From Bifidobacterium scaligerum (GTDB lineage Bacteria; Actinomycetota; Actinomycetes; Actinomycetales; Bifidobacteriaceae): a stretch of 64,000 bases of DNA. Each line of letters opens with the position of its first letter. Within the stretch, counting starts at the first letter, position 1. The translations under genes and the position numbers were made by a program. The stretch is taken from contig NZ_PGLQ01000011.1 of assembly GCF_002802865.1 (NCBI RefSeq), forward strand, positions 1 through 64,000, written 5' to 3'. Shown here in pieces: positions 25,165 to 34,530 of the stretch. The notes beneath the pieces were generated by a model. The model was given only the letters and a program-made list of their open reading frames with translations. It ran no database searches and had not been told where the DNA came from.

Positions 25165-26988
25165 TTACAGCTGGATGGCCACAGCCTCCCACGGATCGAG
25201 CTCGCCGTTGGCCAAGGAGACCACAGCGTGCGAAGCGCCATAGGTGGAGATCAGCACATCCGGTTCCGCCACGCCGGTGGCCACCAGCTCGGCAGACTCA
25301 CGGGGCAGATCGACGGTACGGCCGGACAGATTGGCCACCACCAGCAGCTTCTCGGCGTTCAGCGTGCGGGTGAATGCATACACATGCTCGTCATCCGCGT
25401 CGATCAGATGCCAGTCACCGGCGGCGATCACCGCGCGTTCGTGGCGCAGGGCGATCAGCTTCTTGTAGAACGCGTACACCGAATCCGGGTCGTCGAATTC
25501 GCTGGCCGCATTGATTTCCGCCTTGTTCGGGTTCACGGAAATCCACGGTTCGACAGCGGCATCCGGTGCGGTGAATCCGGCGTAGGTGGACGCATCCCAT
25601 TGCATCGGCGTACGGGCGTTGTCGCGGCTGATCAGCTCCAGCGCATCCATCATATTTTCCGGCGAAACGATCTTCGCCTCCTCGACGCGCTGGCGGAAGG
25701 CGTTGAGCGACTCCAGATCGCGGTACTGGTCCAGGCTCTTGAAGTGAGCGCCGGTCATGCCCAGCTCCTCACCCTGATAGATGTACGGGGTGCCGCGGTG
25801 CATGTGCAGCAGCAAGCCGTACGCCTTCGCCGAACGTACGCGGGATTCTTCGGTGGAATCGTCGCCCCAGCGGGAGACCACGCGCGGCTGATCATGGTTG
25901 CAGAAGAACAGGCTGGCCCAACCGGTGTCCTTCACCGCCTCCTGCTGGCCGGCCATCTTCTCGCGCAGGTTCTTCACCTCGAACGGGACGACATCCCACT
26001 TGGAAGAAGGCTTCTGGTCAACGCCAACGTGGTCGAAGAGGAACAACATATCCAGCTCACCATTGGCGGGATCGGTGATGTGCTCGTTGCGGGCCGGCGT
26101 GACGCCCGGTGCCTCGCCCACGTTCATGAAGCCTTCGCGCTTTTCGAACACTTCGCGACGCATCTCGGCAAGGAACTCATCCACGCGCGGACCGTCGGAG
26201 CACCACGGGAATGGGGAGGAGTAGCCCTCCGGACCCACCGGGTAATCCTCAATTTCGGATCCCGGCTCGCCCGGCAGCTTGCCGTTTTTGTCGATGGTCT
26301 TGGAAATCTGCGTAATGACGTCCATGCGGAAGCCGTCGATGCCGCGATCCAGCCACCAGTTCATCATGTCGTATACGGCGTGACGCACATCCGGGTTCTC
26401 CCAGTTGAGGTCAGGCTGCTTCTTTGAATACTGGTGGAAGAAGTATTCGCCGCGTTCCGGGCAGTACTCCCATGCGGAGCCGCCGAAGTAGGAACCCCAC
26501 TGGTTCGGCTCGGCACCGGGAGTGCCGGGTTCGAAGCCTGGACGGGCCGGACGCCACCAGTACCAATCGGCATGCGGGTCGTTCTTATCCTTGGAGGCCT
26601 GGAACCAGGCGTGTTCGTCGGAAGTGTGGTTGACGACCAGATCCATCACGATCTTCAGGCCGCGCTTATGCGCTTCGACCAGCAGCTCGTCCATATCTTC
26701 CAAGGTGCCGAACAACGGGTCGATGTCGCGATAATCGGAGATGTCGTAACCGTTGTCGTCCTGCGGAGACTTGTACACGGGGGAGAGCCACACCACATCC
26801 ACGCCGAGGTCGGCGAGATAGTCGAGACGGGAGGTGATGCCTTTGAGATCACCGAAACCATCGCCGTTGGTGTCCTGGAAGGAACGCGGGTAGATCTGGT
26901 AGACGACGGCGTTCGACCACCACGGATTCGGGGTGGCGCCGTTCGTGCGGATAGTGTCGGGAATGGTAGTGCGCTGCGGGGTGGTCAT
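25165..26988 (-). CDS. GH13 alpha-glucosidase
   Basis: A 607-aa intracellular GH13 enzyme that hydrolyses alpha-glucosidic bonds in short oligosaccharides. The four GH13 motifs are present: DLVVNHTSDEH, GFRMDVI (nucleophile Asp near 220), NVGEAPG (acid/base Glu near 290) and FFCNHDQPR (near 365). There is no signal peptide. The ATG at 26988 follows AAAGG with 8-base spacing; an ORF extension to 27045 is not needed. It resembles bifidobacterial AglA/AglB, which act on maltose, sucrose-like or isomalto-oligosaccharides. I cannot choose the exact substrate. It is divergent from a ROK regulator that probably controls it. Confidence 0.92.
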   Translation of the reverse strand: MTTPQRTTIPDTIRTNGATPNPWWSNAVVYQIYPRSFQDTNGDGFGDLKGITSRLDYLADLGVDVVWLSPVYKSPQDDNGYDISDYRDIDPLFGTLEDMDELLVEAHKRGLKIVMDLVVNHTSDEHAWFQASKDKNDPHADWYWWRPARPGFEPGTPGAEPNQWGSYFGGSAWEYCPERGEYFFHQYSKKQPDLNWENPDVRHAVYDMMNWWLDRGIDGFRMDVITQISKTIDKNGKLPGEPGSEIEDYPVGPEGYSSPFPWCSDGPRVDEFLAEMRREVFEKREGFMNVGEAPGVTPARNEHITDPANGELDMLFLFDHVGVDQKPSSKWDVVPFEVKNLREKMAGQQEAVKDTGWASLFFCNHDQPRVVSRWGDDSTEESRVRSAKAYGLLLHMHRGTPYIYQGEELGMTGAHFKSLDQYRDLESLNAFRQRVEEAKIVSPENMMDALELISRDNARTPMQWDASTYAGFTAPDAAVEPWISVNPNKAEINAASEFDDPDSVYAFYKKLIALRHERAVIAAGDWHLIDADDEHVYAFTRTLNAEKLLVVANLSGRTVDLPRESAELVATGVAEPDVLISTYGASHAVVSLANGELDPWEAVAIQL

Positions 26989-27348
26989 ACCGGCAACCTT
27001 TCTATGGGAACTTCGTTGTTGGCCATGTGCGACGTGTGCTTCCACGAGCCGGAATCATCGGTTGCGGTGCTGTGCCAGATTGCTGCTAGCTGTAGCCGCC
27101 GCCGATATCCAACGCATGGTCACCGTATTATTGAACCAGTCCGATGGTTTTATTCCCATCGCACCGGTTTACGGGCGTGCCGGAAAGTAATTGCCATCAC
27201 CGGCGGAACTTGGGTGCAATTGCCGGCACAATCACGAGTGGAATTGCCGCATCGCTTTGCCTGAGTGCCGAGCCGCGATGTATTTTTGTGATGAACGCAA
27301 GAAAAAGCGAGTCAACAGCGAGTCAAAAAGCGCGAAGGGGCTGCCTGT
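26989..27348. promoter_or_regulatory. Divergent promoter region of the GH13 and ROK genes
   Basis: 360 bases without a gene separate the divergently transcribed alpha-glucosidase and ROK regulator. It must contain both promoters and probably the ROK operator. I see no clear long palindrome or strong -35/-10 pair. Confidence 0.4.
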
Positions 27349-28566
27349 ATGTCTGATGCCAATGCGATCCCGCAATGGTTTACCGGGTCCGAGCATACGC
27401 ATCGTGTGGCGGCGGCCGTGGCCCAATACGGGCCGATCGCGCGCACCACACTGGCGCAGATGCTGGGATTGAGCCAGGGCGCGCTGTCGCGTATCACCAG
27501 TGATCTCATTTACGCGGGCGTGATCGAGGAGGTGCCGGCGAATGCGGTAGCTGGCATGCGGACCGGCAAACTTCCGGAGCGATTTACGCCTCGCGAAAGC
27601 ACCGAACGTCGCGGCCGTCCGCAGACCTCGCTGGTGCTGTGCGCCAACGCACGCACGTTTGTAGGCGTCAAAGTGCATGGCACATCGATTGTGTCGGCAG
27701 CGGTCAACGCGCATGGTGAAGTGGTGTCCGGACGTCATGAGCTGCCGATAGGTGAGGATCAGTCGCCTGAATATGTGACCGGTGCGATTGCGCAGTTGGT
27801 CTCGGCTTGCGCCAACGATGTGGCTGCTGCAGGATTGGCGGCACCTAGTGCAGTCGGCGTGGCCGTAGGCGGCCATGTGATCGATGATTCCATAGTCACG
27901 TTTGCGCCGTTCCTGCATTGGGAGGACAGTACGGATTTGGGAGCGATGGTCGGTGCGGCGACCGGGCTGCCATGCGGAGTCTTCAACGATATCGATTCGC
28001 TGCTTGTGGATGCCTCTTGGTTCGGGCCGGGCGTGGGATTGGATATGTTCGCCGTGGTGACGATCGGTGTGGGTGTCGGCTATTCGCTGGCTGTGCATGG
28101 CGAACCGGTCCGGTACCCGGACAAAAGCTACGGACTGGTAGGCCATGTATTGATCGACCCGGAGGGGCCGCGATGCACCAGAGGACACATCGGATGTTCG
28201 CAATGTCTGACTGACGATTCGATTGCCGAGCAGTATTCCGCAATCGTGGGGCGACCGGTGACGTTCGAGGATTTCGCTGCCGACGCCCGCGCCCACATTC
28301 CTCAAGCCACACAATTAGTGAAACGTACCTGTTTCCGATTGGGCGCACTGGTGGCTACGGTGGCGAACATCGCCATGCCCGGTCATGTGATGATTGCCGG
28401 CGAATCCGCTTTTCTGGCTAAGCTGAGCACGGATTCCTTGCGTGACGGCATTCGGTACTACCGGCATAGCCAGACCCAGCCGGTGAAGTTCACGATTATG
28501 AATCACGACTGGCAGCTGTGGGCCAAAGCCGCCGCCAGTCGCGTCATCGTCAAGCACATCGGCTAG
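27349..28566 (+). CDS. ROK-family transcriptional regulator
   Basis: A 405-aa ROK repressor. The N-terminal winged helix (RTTLAQMLGLSQGALSRITSDLIYAGVIEE, about residues 31-60) precedes a sugar-kinase-like domain with VGVAVGG and the ROK zinc motif CTRGHIGCSQCL (family form CxxGxxGCxE). The final zinc-motif Glu is replaced by Gln, which is unusual. The ATG follows AAGGGG. It is divergent from the GH13 gene and converges on the GH36 gene, so it probably senses a glucose- or galactose-containing sugar and controls this small utilisation locus. That role is inferred. Confidence 0.9.
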   Translation: MSDANAIPQWFTGSEHTHRVAAAVAQYGPIARTTLAQMLGLSQGALSRITSDLIYAGVIEEVPANAVAGMRTGKLPERFTPRESTERRGRPQTSLVLCANARTFVGVKVHGTSIVSAAVNAHGEVVSGRHELPIGEDQSPEYVTGAIAQLVSACANDVAAAGLAAPSAVGVAVGGHVIDDSIVTFAPFLHWEDSTDLGAMVGAATGLPCGVFNDIDSLLVDASWFGPGVGLDMFAVVTIGVGVGYSLAVHGEPVRYPDKSYGLVGHVLIDPEGPRCTRGHIGCSQCLTDDSIAEQYSAIVGRPVTFEDFAADARAHIPQATQLVKRTCFRLGALVATVANIAMPGHVMIAGESAFLAKLSTDSLRDGIRYYRHSQTQPVKFTIMNHDWQLWAKAAASRVIVKHIG

Positions 28567-28636
28567 CGCATTTCCATAACGGCGTGTGCCCGCATCCCCG
28601 CGTGCGTGTCCCGCGCAGCGCCCGTACCCCGAGCAC

Positions 28637-28796
28637 ACTTTTCGCACGAATCGGGTGCAAAACACGCCAGTTCCGGCCGTCTAACGTACTTTTCGCACGA
28701 ATCGGACGGGATCCGGCCACCGTACATACTTTTCGCGCGAAATGGATGCAAAACGGCTGAAAATCGCACGTTTTGCGCTCGATTCGTGCGAAAAGT
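28637..28796. repeat. Array of ACTTTTCGCRCGAA repeats between ROK and GH36 genes
   Basis: Direct copies of ACTTTTCGCACGAATCG begin at 28637 and 28688. A variant starts at 28728, and an inverted copy lies at 28780-28796. The spacers share GGTGCAAAAC-like words. The whole 357-base gap (28567-28923) between convergent genes has no credible coding sequence. The same motif recurs at 60103-60228. Confidence 0.75.
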
Positions 28797-28923
28797 GCGT
28801 TAGGAGTACGCGCATGGAGTCAGGACGGCTTGTGGCTGGGGGCGCTTGGGTGCGCTTGGGTGCGCTTGGTACGTTTGGGGGAGCGTTGGGGAGCGACTGC
28901 CGTACACCCAACGGGCGGTCAGC

Positions 28924-31230
28924 TTAACACGCCACAGCCTTGAACAGCACGGCTTGCTGAGGGTGGAGGGACGGCGGGCGGATGCCATAGCGCTGCAACG
29001 CTTCGCCGGTCATCACCACGCCTTCCTCATTCCACCAGCCGAGCGTGCTCTGCCCGTTGGTGAGACCGGTCAGATCCAGGCTCGGATCAAGCGGGCTCAC
29101 ACGGTAGGTGCGTTCGGGGTCGAGACCGGGCAGATGCACCGGTGCGGCCGGATAGGTCTGGCTGGTGGTCAGTTGGGTGAAACGGTAGATGGCGGCGTCG
29201 CGATTCGGCATCACCATGCCGTCGAGTCGCACGGCGGGATCATTGGAATCGGCGTGCACGCAGGTGTCGATGGCGAACCAGTCGCGATGCTTCTTGAATT
29301 CGTCCACCCATACGGCCAACTCGGCGAGGGATTCTTCCGGCTCTTTCAGCAGATTCCATTCAATGCCCATATGCCCGAAGAACGCCATCGCCATGCGCAG
29401 TTCCTGACTAGTGGCACGTTGCGTGGAATGCGCTGGGCTGGCACCCACGTGTTCGCCCATCATGGCCGGAGGCACGAGCAGCGATGTATAGCGCTGGATG
29501 TCCGCGCGCTCTACCGGATCCACGCAATCGGAGACCCAGATACGATCGGCGTATTCGAGGATGCCGAGATCCACACGGCCACCGCCGGAAGAACAGCTTT
29601 CGATCTCCAGTCCCGGATGACGCTCCTTGAGCTTCTTGAAGATGTCATAGACGGCGAGGGTCTGCGCATGTACGGCCGGCCGGCCAGAGTAACGGGAGCA
29701 TGCTTCGGTGACGAGCTTGTTGTGATCCCATTTGATGTAGTCGATCTTGAGGTCGCCCACCAACGTATCCATGCACTCGAATATGTAGTCGAATGCCTCG
29801 GGATTGGTGAGGTCCAGCACCTGCTGGCTACGGCCCTGCAACGGCAGACGGCCGGCGGTGGGGGAGAGTATCCAATCAGGATGGTTGCGGGTCACTTCGG
29901 AATCGGGGCTGACCATTTCGGGCTCAAACCACAGTCCGAACTGCATACCCTTGCCATGCACATAGTCGGCGAGGGCCTGCAACGACTTCGGGCCTTCCGG
30001 CCAGACATCCGGCGAAATCTGCCAATCGCCAAGGCCGGACGTATCGTCGCGGCGAGAGCCGAACCAGCCGTCGTCGACCACGAATCGTTCCACACCAGAG
30101 TCGGCGGCTTTATCGGCAAGCGCCGCGAGCGTATCGAAATCATGTTGGAAGTACACGGCCTCCCACGTATTGAGCAGTACCGGACGGCCTGCAACGAACA
30201 GACGCGGGTGGCGGGAGCGCACATAGTCATGGAATCGCGCGGCGATTTCGTTGAGTCCGTCGCCGAACGAGCCGAACAGCCACGGAGTCTCGTAGGAGCT
30301 TTGACCCTCACCCTGCGGTGCCAACGTTACTTCGCCGCCGAACAGCAGCTCGCCGCCACCGATCACACCTTGCGTATACGGCAAACGTTCGGCGGACAGC
30401 ACCGAATTGCCACTCCATCCCACATGCACCGAATAGGCCTCGCCATGCTCGAATCCGAAGCCGGGCACGCCCGCGGTGAGCAGTAGGGAAGCGTCGAAAT
30501 CCGGGCGTCCGGCGAGCTGCGGTTTTTCGAAACGTCCGATGGTCATCGGTTGACGTTGCGGGCTGCGCTCACGCAGGTGATGACCTGTGGTGGTTAGGAT
30601 TTCGCTGGCCGATTCGGGCAGGGGGAAGCCGAGTTCGATATTGCCGACTTCCAGCGGTGCCGGGTTGGTGCTGAGGTTGGTGACCGTCGCCTTCTGTCGT
30701 ACGAGTCCTCCGGGCGTCAGTTCCAGTCGCCATTCGATGCCGATGCCCTGCTCGTCGTCATGTGCGGTGACGACGACGCCGGGTACGCGCACCGGCCTGG
30801 TGGTGCGGGAGCGTCCGGTCACATCCGTGTACTGTTCGCCGGTGGTGGCGTCGAGCGTTGCCTCAAGTGCGCCTTCGGTTGTGATGCCGGTCACCGTGAA
30901 CTTGGGGAACAGTTCGATGCCGGCGCGACGCAGCACTACGCGCGGCTTGCCGATCCAGCTTTCGGCTTGCGTGGGCAATACGGTCGGCCACGCGGTGTCG
31001 TCGAGCGCGCCGGACACGCGCTGTGGCTTCAGTGCGTCGTATGCGGCGAGCAAGGTTGCGGGATCGGACAGCGGGCGGCCCCAGTGGACGATGTGTGGCA
31101 GGGTATCACCGGCAACGATCAGGCCGATTGCTGCACGGCTGGCTGGCTGGGCAAGGTATATGGCGGTGAGGGCTGTACCGTCGGAGGCGGTGCCGGTGAA
31201 GGTACGGGTGAGCGCTGTGGAATCGGTCAT
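28924..31230 (-). CDS. GH36 alpha-galactosidase
   Basis: A 768-aa alpha-galactosidase for raffinose-family sugars and other alpha-galactosides. GH36 landmarks are the N-terminal beta-sandwich, LNTWEAVYFQHD, FVVDDGWFGSR, LWFEPEMVSPDS, IDYIKWDHNK with the nucleophile Asp (near residue 500), ESCSSGGGRVDLG, and VSDCVDP with the acid/base Asp. There is no signal peptide, so it acts in the cytoplasm. Its size matches tetrameric bifidobacterial Aga enzymes. AAGGAGA lies 10 bases before the ATG. It is separated from the ROK gene by a repeat array, and no transporter is adjacent. Confidence 0.95.
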   Translation of the reverse strand: MTDSTALTRTFTGTASDGTALTAIYLAQPASRAAIGLIVAGDTLPHIVHWGRPLSDPATLLAAYDALKPQRVSGALDDTAWPTVLPTQAESWIGKPRVVLRRAGIELFPKFTVTGITTEGALEATLDATTGEQYTDVTGRSRTTRPVRVPGVVVTAHDDEQGIGIEWRLELTPGGLVRQKATVTNLSTNPAPLEVGNIELGFPLPESASEILTTTGHHLRERSPQRQPMTIGRFEKPQLAGRPDFDASLLLTAGVPGFGFEHGEAYSVHVGWSGNSVLSAERLPYTQGVIGGGELLFGGEVTLAPQGEGQSSYETPWLFGSFGDGLNEIAARFHDYVRSRHPRLFVAGRPVLLNTWEAVYFQHDFDTLAALADKAADSGVERFVVDDGWFGSRRDDTSGLGDWQISPDVWPEGPKSLQALADYVHGKGMQFGLWFEPEMVSPDSEVTRNHPDWILSPTAGRLPLQGRSQQVLDLTNPEAFDYIFECMDTLVGDLKIDYIKWDHNKLVTEACSRYSGRPAVHAQTLAVYDIFKKLKERHPGLEIESCSSGGGRVDLGILEYADRIWVSDCVDPVERADIQRYTSLLVPPAMMGEHVGASPAHSTQRATSQELRMAMAFFGHMGIEWNLLKEPEESLAELAVWVDEFKKHRDWFAIDTCVHADSNDPAVRLDGMVMPNRDAAIYRFTQLTTSQTYPAAPVHLPGLDPERTYRVSPLDPSLDLTGLTNGQSTLGWWNEEGVVMTGEALQRYGIRPPSLHPQQAVLFKAVAC

Positions 31231-31492
31231 AATGGCGATGTCTCCTTTGACCTGACGTACTGGATGCTTACTGACTACTACTGGTTCTGATGGTAGAAAT
31301 ATCGCAATATGTTGACTTGATGCAGCGTGTTGGCCGGGGAAAGTAAGTATTTGGCGTGCTTCCGCTGCTGTTGTGCGGTGAAATGTTCCGTTTCATTGCG
31401 TCAGATCCACGAAATAACGCCATTTTTTTGTTATCACACGGCAGGCAAAGCACCACACGATAGAGCTTGGGTGGATGTGGAGGCGCAGGGGG
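31231..31492 (-). promoter_or_regulatory. Promoter region of the GH36 gene
   Basis: 262 bases upstream of the alpha-galactosidase contain its ribosome binding site and A+T-rich stretches (around 31300-31315 and 31425-31435) that could be promoter elements. I see no clear operator palindrome. Confidence 0.35.
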
Positions 31493-32104
31493 TTATCGGC
31501 GGGCGGCGAAAAAGGCGGTAAGGACTGCTTGACAGTCGCGTTCGAGGATGCCGCCATATACCTCGGGGGTGTGGCCCACATGCGGGTCACGTGGGATATC
31601 CCAGACCGAACCACAGGCACCGAGTTTGGCGTCCCACGCGCCGAACACAATGCGGCCGATATGCGTCTGGATACATGCGCCCGCACACATCGGGCATGGT
31701 TCGAGTGTGACTACCAACGTGCAATCGGCAAGATTCCACGCGCGGGCCGTCGGTTCGATGCTCGCTGCGGACGTTTCCCCACTGGTGACGTTGCTTGCCA
31801 AGTCGTCTGGCGATGCGCCGACTACCTCCTCGGCTTTTCCTCTTGATACCGTTGACGTTGACGCAACTGGTCCTGACGACGCGGGCCCGTCCGCCGCATG
31901 GCGGGCGCGGAACTGGGCGGCTTCGCGCATCGCAAGAATCTCGGCGTGGGCCAGCGGGTCGCCGTGGGTTTCGCGCGTGTTGTAACCGCGGCCGATAATC
32001 GAGCCATCAGCGTCGAGCACCACGGCGCCGACCGGTACGTCGCCGGCCGCCGCGGCAGTACGGGCCAGCTCCAACGCCTTGAGCATCGCGTCCTTATCAT
32101 GCAT
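31493..32104 (-). CDS. tadA: tRNA-specific adenosine deaminase with internal insert
   Basis: TadA makes inosine at the wobble position of tRNA-Arg. The zinc-binding motifs are HAEI (His53, Glu55) and PCPMCAGA (Cys137, Cys140), and the N-terminus has GDVPVGAVVLDADG. The product is 203 aa; most TadA are about 150. The excess is a Ser/Ala/Gly/Asp-rich insert at about residues 69-120, between the HAE helix and the strand leading to PCxxC. The catalytic core is otherwise complete. It is divergent from the antiporter gene. Confidence 0.92.
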   Translation of the reverse strand: MHDKDAMLKALELARTAAAAGDVPVGAVVLDADGSIIGRGYNTRETHGDPLAHAEILAMREAAQFRARHAADGPASSGPVASTSTVSRGKAEEVVGASPDDLASNVTSGETSAASIEPTARAWNLADCTLVVTLEPCPMCAGACIQTHIGRIVFGAWDAKLGACGSVWDIPRDPHVGHTPEVYGGILERDCQAVLTAFFAARR

Positions 32105-32165
32105 ACGACGAGTCTAAACCGTATTCTTCGGCGCACGGCTTAACGCGTTGTAGCAACAGGTTTCC

Positions 32166-32266
32166 TATACTTTGGCTGTTACACGAAAACCTGCACTCCG
32201 CAGAATCGTGCGGGAGAGACGAGCAGCGGTTTCCGCCGCTCACCATAGAGAGGGTGGAAGCGAAGT
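32166..32266 (+). promoter_or_regulatory. Promoter and structured leader of the antiporter gene
   Basis: TATACT near 32168 is a possible -10 element. The leader after it can form CACGA/TCGTG, CTCCGCA/TGCGGGAG (one bulge) and GAGCAGCGG/CCGCCGCTC (one mismatch) stems before the ribosome binding site. The fold could be a cis-regulatory RNA, but it matches no riboswitch consensus that I can verify. Confidence 0.3.
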
Positions 32267-34339
32267 ATGGCGGTATTCAAACTCATTGTGTGCATCATCG
32301 CAGCTGTGGTGCTGAGTTCGTTTATCAGCCGCTTCATCCCCAAAGTCTCCACGCCTCTGGTGCAGATTCTGCTTGGCGTGCTGGTGACCTATCTGCCGTT
32401 CTTCCCCAATGCGAGTCTGGATCCAGAGCTGTTCATGGTGCTCTTCATCGCTCCGTTGCTCTATCTGGAAGCGCATGAAATCGACAAGTCGGCCCTGCTG
32501 AAAACGTTGAAACTCAGCCTTTCGCTGGCCATAGGACTGGCAATCGCCACCATGGCGGCGGTCGGATTCATCCTGCACGCGGTCTGGCCGGCAATCACGT
32601 TGGCGGCTGCGCTGGCATTGGGTGCCGCACTTGGCCCGACCGACGCCGTGGCTGTAAGCTCGCTCGGCAAAGAGGCATCCTTGACACAGCGTCAACGAGG
32701 TGTGCTCAAAGGTGAATCACTGTTCAACGACGCCTCGGGCATCGTCGGCTTCCAGTTCGCGCTGGCCGCGGCATTCACCGGAGACTTCGCCGTAGGACAG
32801 GCCGCCGGCGAATTCGTGTTCTCGTTCATCTGCGGCACATTGTTCGGCCTGATCGTCGGCGCGCTCGCCAACTGGGTGTTTGAAACCGTGCGCTCGCTGG
32901 GTTGGGAAACCACCACCACCCGTATTCTGATGGAACTGTTCCTGCCATTCCTGCTGTATCTGGGCGCTGAAGAATTCCACGTGTCCGGCATTCTTGCCGT
33001 AGTCGCGGCCGGCCTGTTCATGCGTTTCGATCGCACTGGCGTAGGGCCGAATGTGGCACGCACGAATATCGTGTCCGGTTCGGTGTGGGGTGTGCTGAGC
33101 TTCTCCCTCAACGGTGCGGTGTTCATTCTGCTGGGCATGCAGCTGCCGGGTGCAATGGAAGCCAGCTGGTCCGATCCGCATATCAGCAACGCGAAACTGA
33201 TCGGCATCATCGTGCTGGTCACGGCAGTGGTGATCGTGCTGCGATTCATCTGGGTGAGCGCCATGCTGCGCATCGCCCGAGACACGGCGACCGGTCGCCG
33301 TCGTCCGATGACCATCGAACGGTGGCGATCGGCCGCAGTGATGACCTTCGGCGGCCCGAAAGGCACCATCACCCTTTCGCTGATGTTCACCATCCCGTAC
33401 TACTTGGCGAGCGGCGTGCCGTTCCCCATGCGTGACGAACTGATCTTCATCGCCTCCGGCGTCATCGTCATGACCCTGCTGCTGGCCAACTTCCTGCTGC
33501 CGTTGCTCGCCCCGAACCGCGGCAAAGACACCACTGCCGAAATGGTGCCGATCACCATCGAAGTGCTGCGCTCCACCGTGGAGGAATTGACCGGCCGTAT
33601 CACGCCCGACAATCGCCGTGCCGTGCTGATGGTGATCGACCAGTACACCAAGCGCATCAGCCGTCTCAAACAACGCATCGGCGAATCCGATCCGCAAGGA
33701 TTGGAGCGTCTGCAGATCGAAGCCCTGCATTGGGAGAAGGAATTCGTGCGCGACCGCCTGGCCGAAACCCGTGCACATCCGGCGGCGGACGAAGCCACAC
33801 AGGAATTGAACGTCGAGGCATGCGAGCGTATGCTCGACCAGATCATGAACACGCTGCGCCACGCGTCCACCGATTCGAGCTCCGGGCATACGGTATCGCA
33901 GATTCGTGGCCGCGGCCGTATGCTGCAGCGCCGTATCGGCAATCTCGCCAAGCGTACGATCTCCAAGATTCGTCACACCACGCCGCTGGTGAGCGAAGAC
34001 CAGATTTTCGCCCGTACGCGCGAAATTCAGGTCGAGGCGATTCATCACGTCATCGGCAAACTGCTGGACGAAATGGGTCAGGATACGTACAACACCGAAC
34101 ACTGCTCGGCGCTGTTGCTTGATTACCGTCGCGCTGAAGCCTCGCTGCAAGCCCGTCCGAATATGACCGGTAGCGCTGAGGTGATTCAGCAGATCGATGA
34201 TGTGAAGCGCGAAAGCTACGGTATTGAACTAGGTGTGATTCAGGACATGTTCGAGGCCGGCGATATCAGCCGCGCTCAGATGCGTACGTTGAGGCGCAAT
34301 ATTTATGTCATGCAAGTAGATGCCGATTCCGGCATCTAG
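32267..34339 (+). CDS. CPA1-family Na+/H+ (cation/proton) antiporter
   Basis: A 690-aa membrane protein. About twelve hydrophobic segments fill residues 1-420, and the NhaP/NHE-type core motifs are seen: LFIAPLLYLEA, GAALGPTDAVAVSSLGKEA, KGESLFNDASGIVGF (the ND motif) and TFGGPKGTITL. The C-terminal 260 residues are cytosolic, charged and helical, which suggests a regulatory tail. It probably exports Na+ or K+ for protons and supports pH and bile or salt tolerance. The substrate is inferred. The end of the gene is duplicated downstream (34314-34516). Confidence 0.92.
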   Translation: MAVFKLIVCIIAAVVLSSFISRFIPKVSTPLVQILLGVLVTYLPFFPNASLDPELFMVLFIAPLLYLEAHEIDKSALLKTLKLSLSLAIGLAIATMAAVGFILHAVWPAITLAAALALGAALGPTDAVAVSSLGKEASLTQRQRGVLKGESLFNDASGIVGFQFALAAAFTGDFAVGQAAGEFVFSFICGTLFGLIVGALANWVFETVRSLGWETTTTRILMELFLPFLLYLGAEEFHVSGILAVVAAGLFMRFDRTGVGPNVARTNIVSGSVWGVLSFSLNGAVFILLGMQLPGAMEASWSDPHISNAKLIGIIVLVTAVVIVLRFIWVSAMLRIARDTATGRRRPMTIERWRSAAVMTFGGPKGTITLSLMFTIPYYLASGVPFPMRDELIFIASGVIVMTLLLANFLLPLLAPNRGKDTTAEMVPITIEVLRSTVEELTGRITPDNRRAVLMVIDQYTKRISRLKQRIGESDPQGLERLQIEALHWEKEFVRDRLAETRAHPAADEATQELNVEACERMLDQIMNTLRHASTDSSSGHTVSQIRGRGRMLQRRIGNLAKRTISKIRHTTPLVSEDQIFARTREIQVEAIHHVIGKLLDEMGQDTYNTEHCSALLLDYRRAEASLQARPNMTGSAEVIQQIDDVKRESYGIELGVIQDMFEAGDISRAQMRTLRRNIYVMQVDADSGI

Positions 34340-34516
34340 CTTGCATGACCGTCGCGGCGTAGCCACTCCCCTCACCTACGCACAGTCCACTGGACTGTGC
34401 GCTTGACGGTTCGGTAAGTAGATGCTGATTCCGGCATCTGACTTGCATGACCGTCGCGGCGTAGCCGGTCTTTTCACCTGCGCACGGGCCATTGGGCTGC
34501 GCGCTTATTGGTTGCG
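34314..34516. repeat. 102-bp tandem duplication over the antiporter stop codon
   Basis: Copy 1 (34314-34415) includes the last eight codons and stop of the antiporter gene; copy 2 (34416-34516) repeats them. The second copy has one synonymous change and a different stop codon. Each copy has two small palindromes, GATGCCGATTCCGGCATC-like and ACAGTCCACTGGACTGT-like. The second half is more diverged. Confidence 0.85.
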
Positions 34517-34530
34517 TTTATGGCTCGGAC

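Noticed and set aside
32166-32266. Glycine-type riboswitch call for the antiporter leader
   Set aside because: GCGGGAGAGAC resembles one piece of that aptamer, but the second conserved block (CCGAAGG-like) is absent.
32717-34150. A 477-codon minus-strand frame inside the antiporter gene
   Set aside because: The antiporter on the plus strand has full family motifs. The antisense translation is His/Gln/Arg-rich without any domain.
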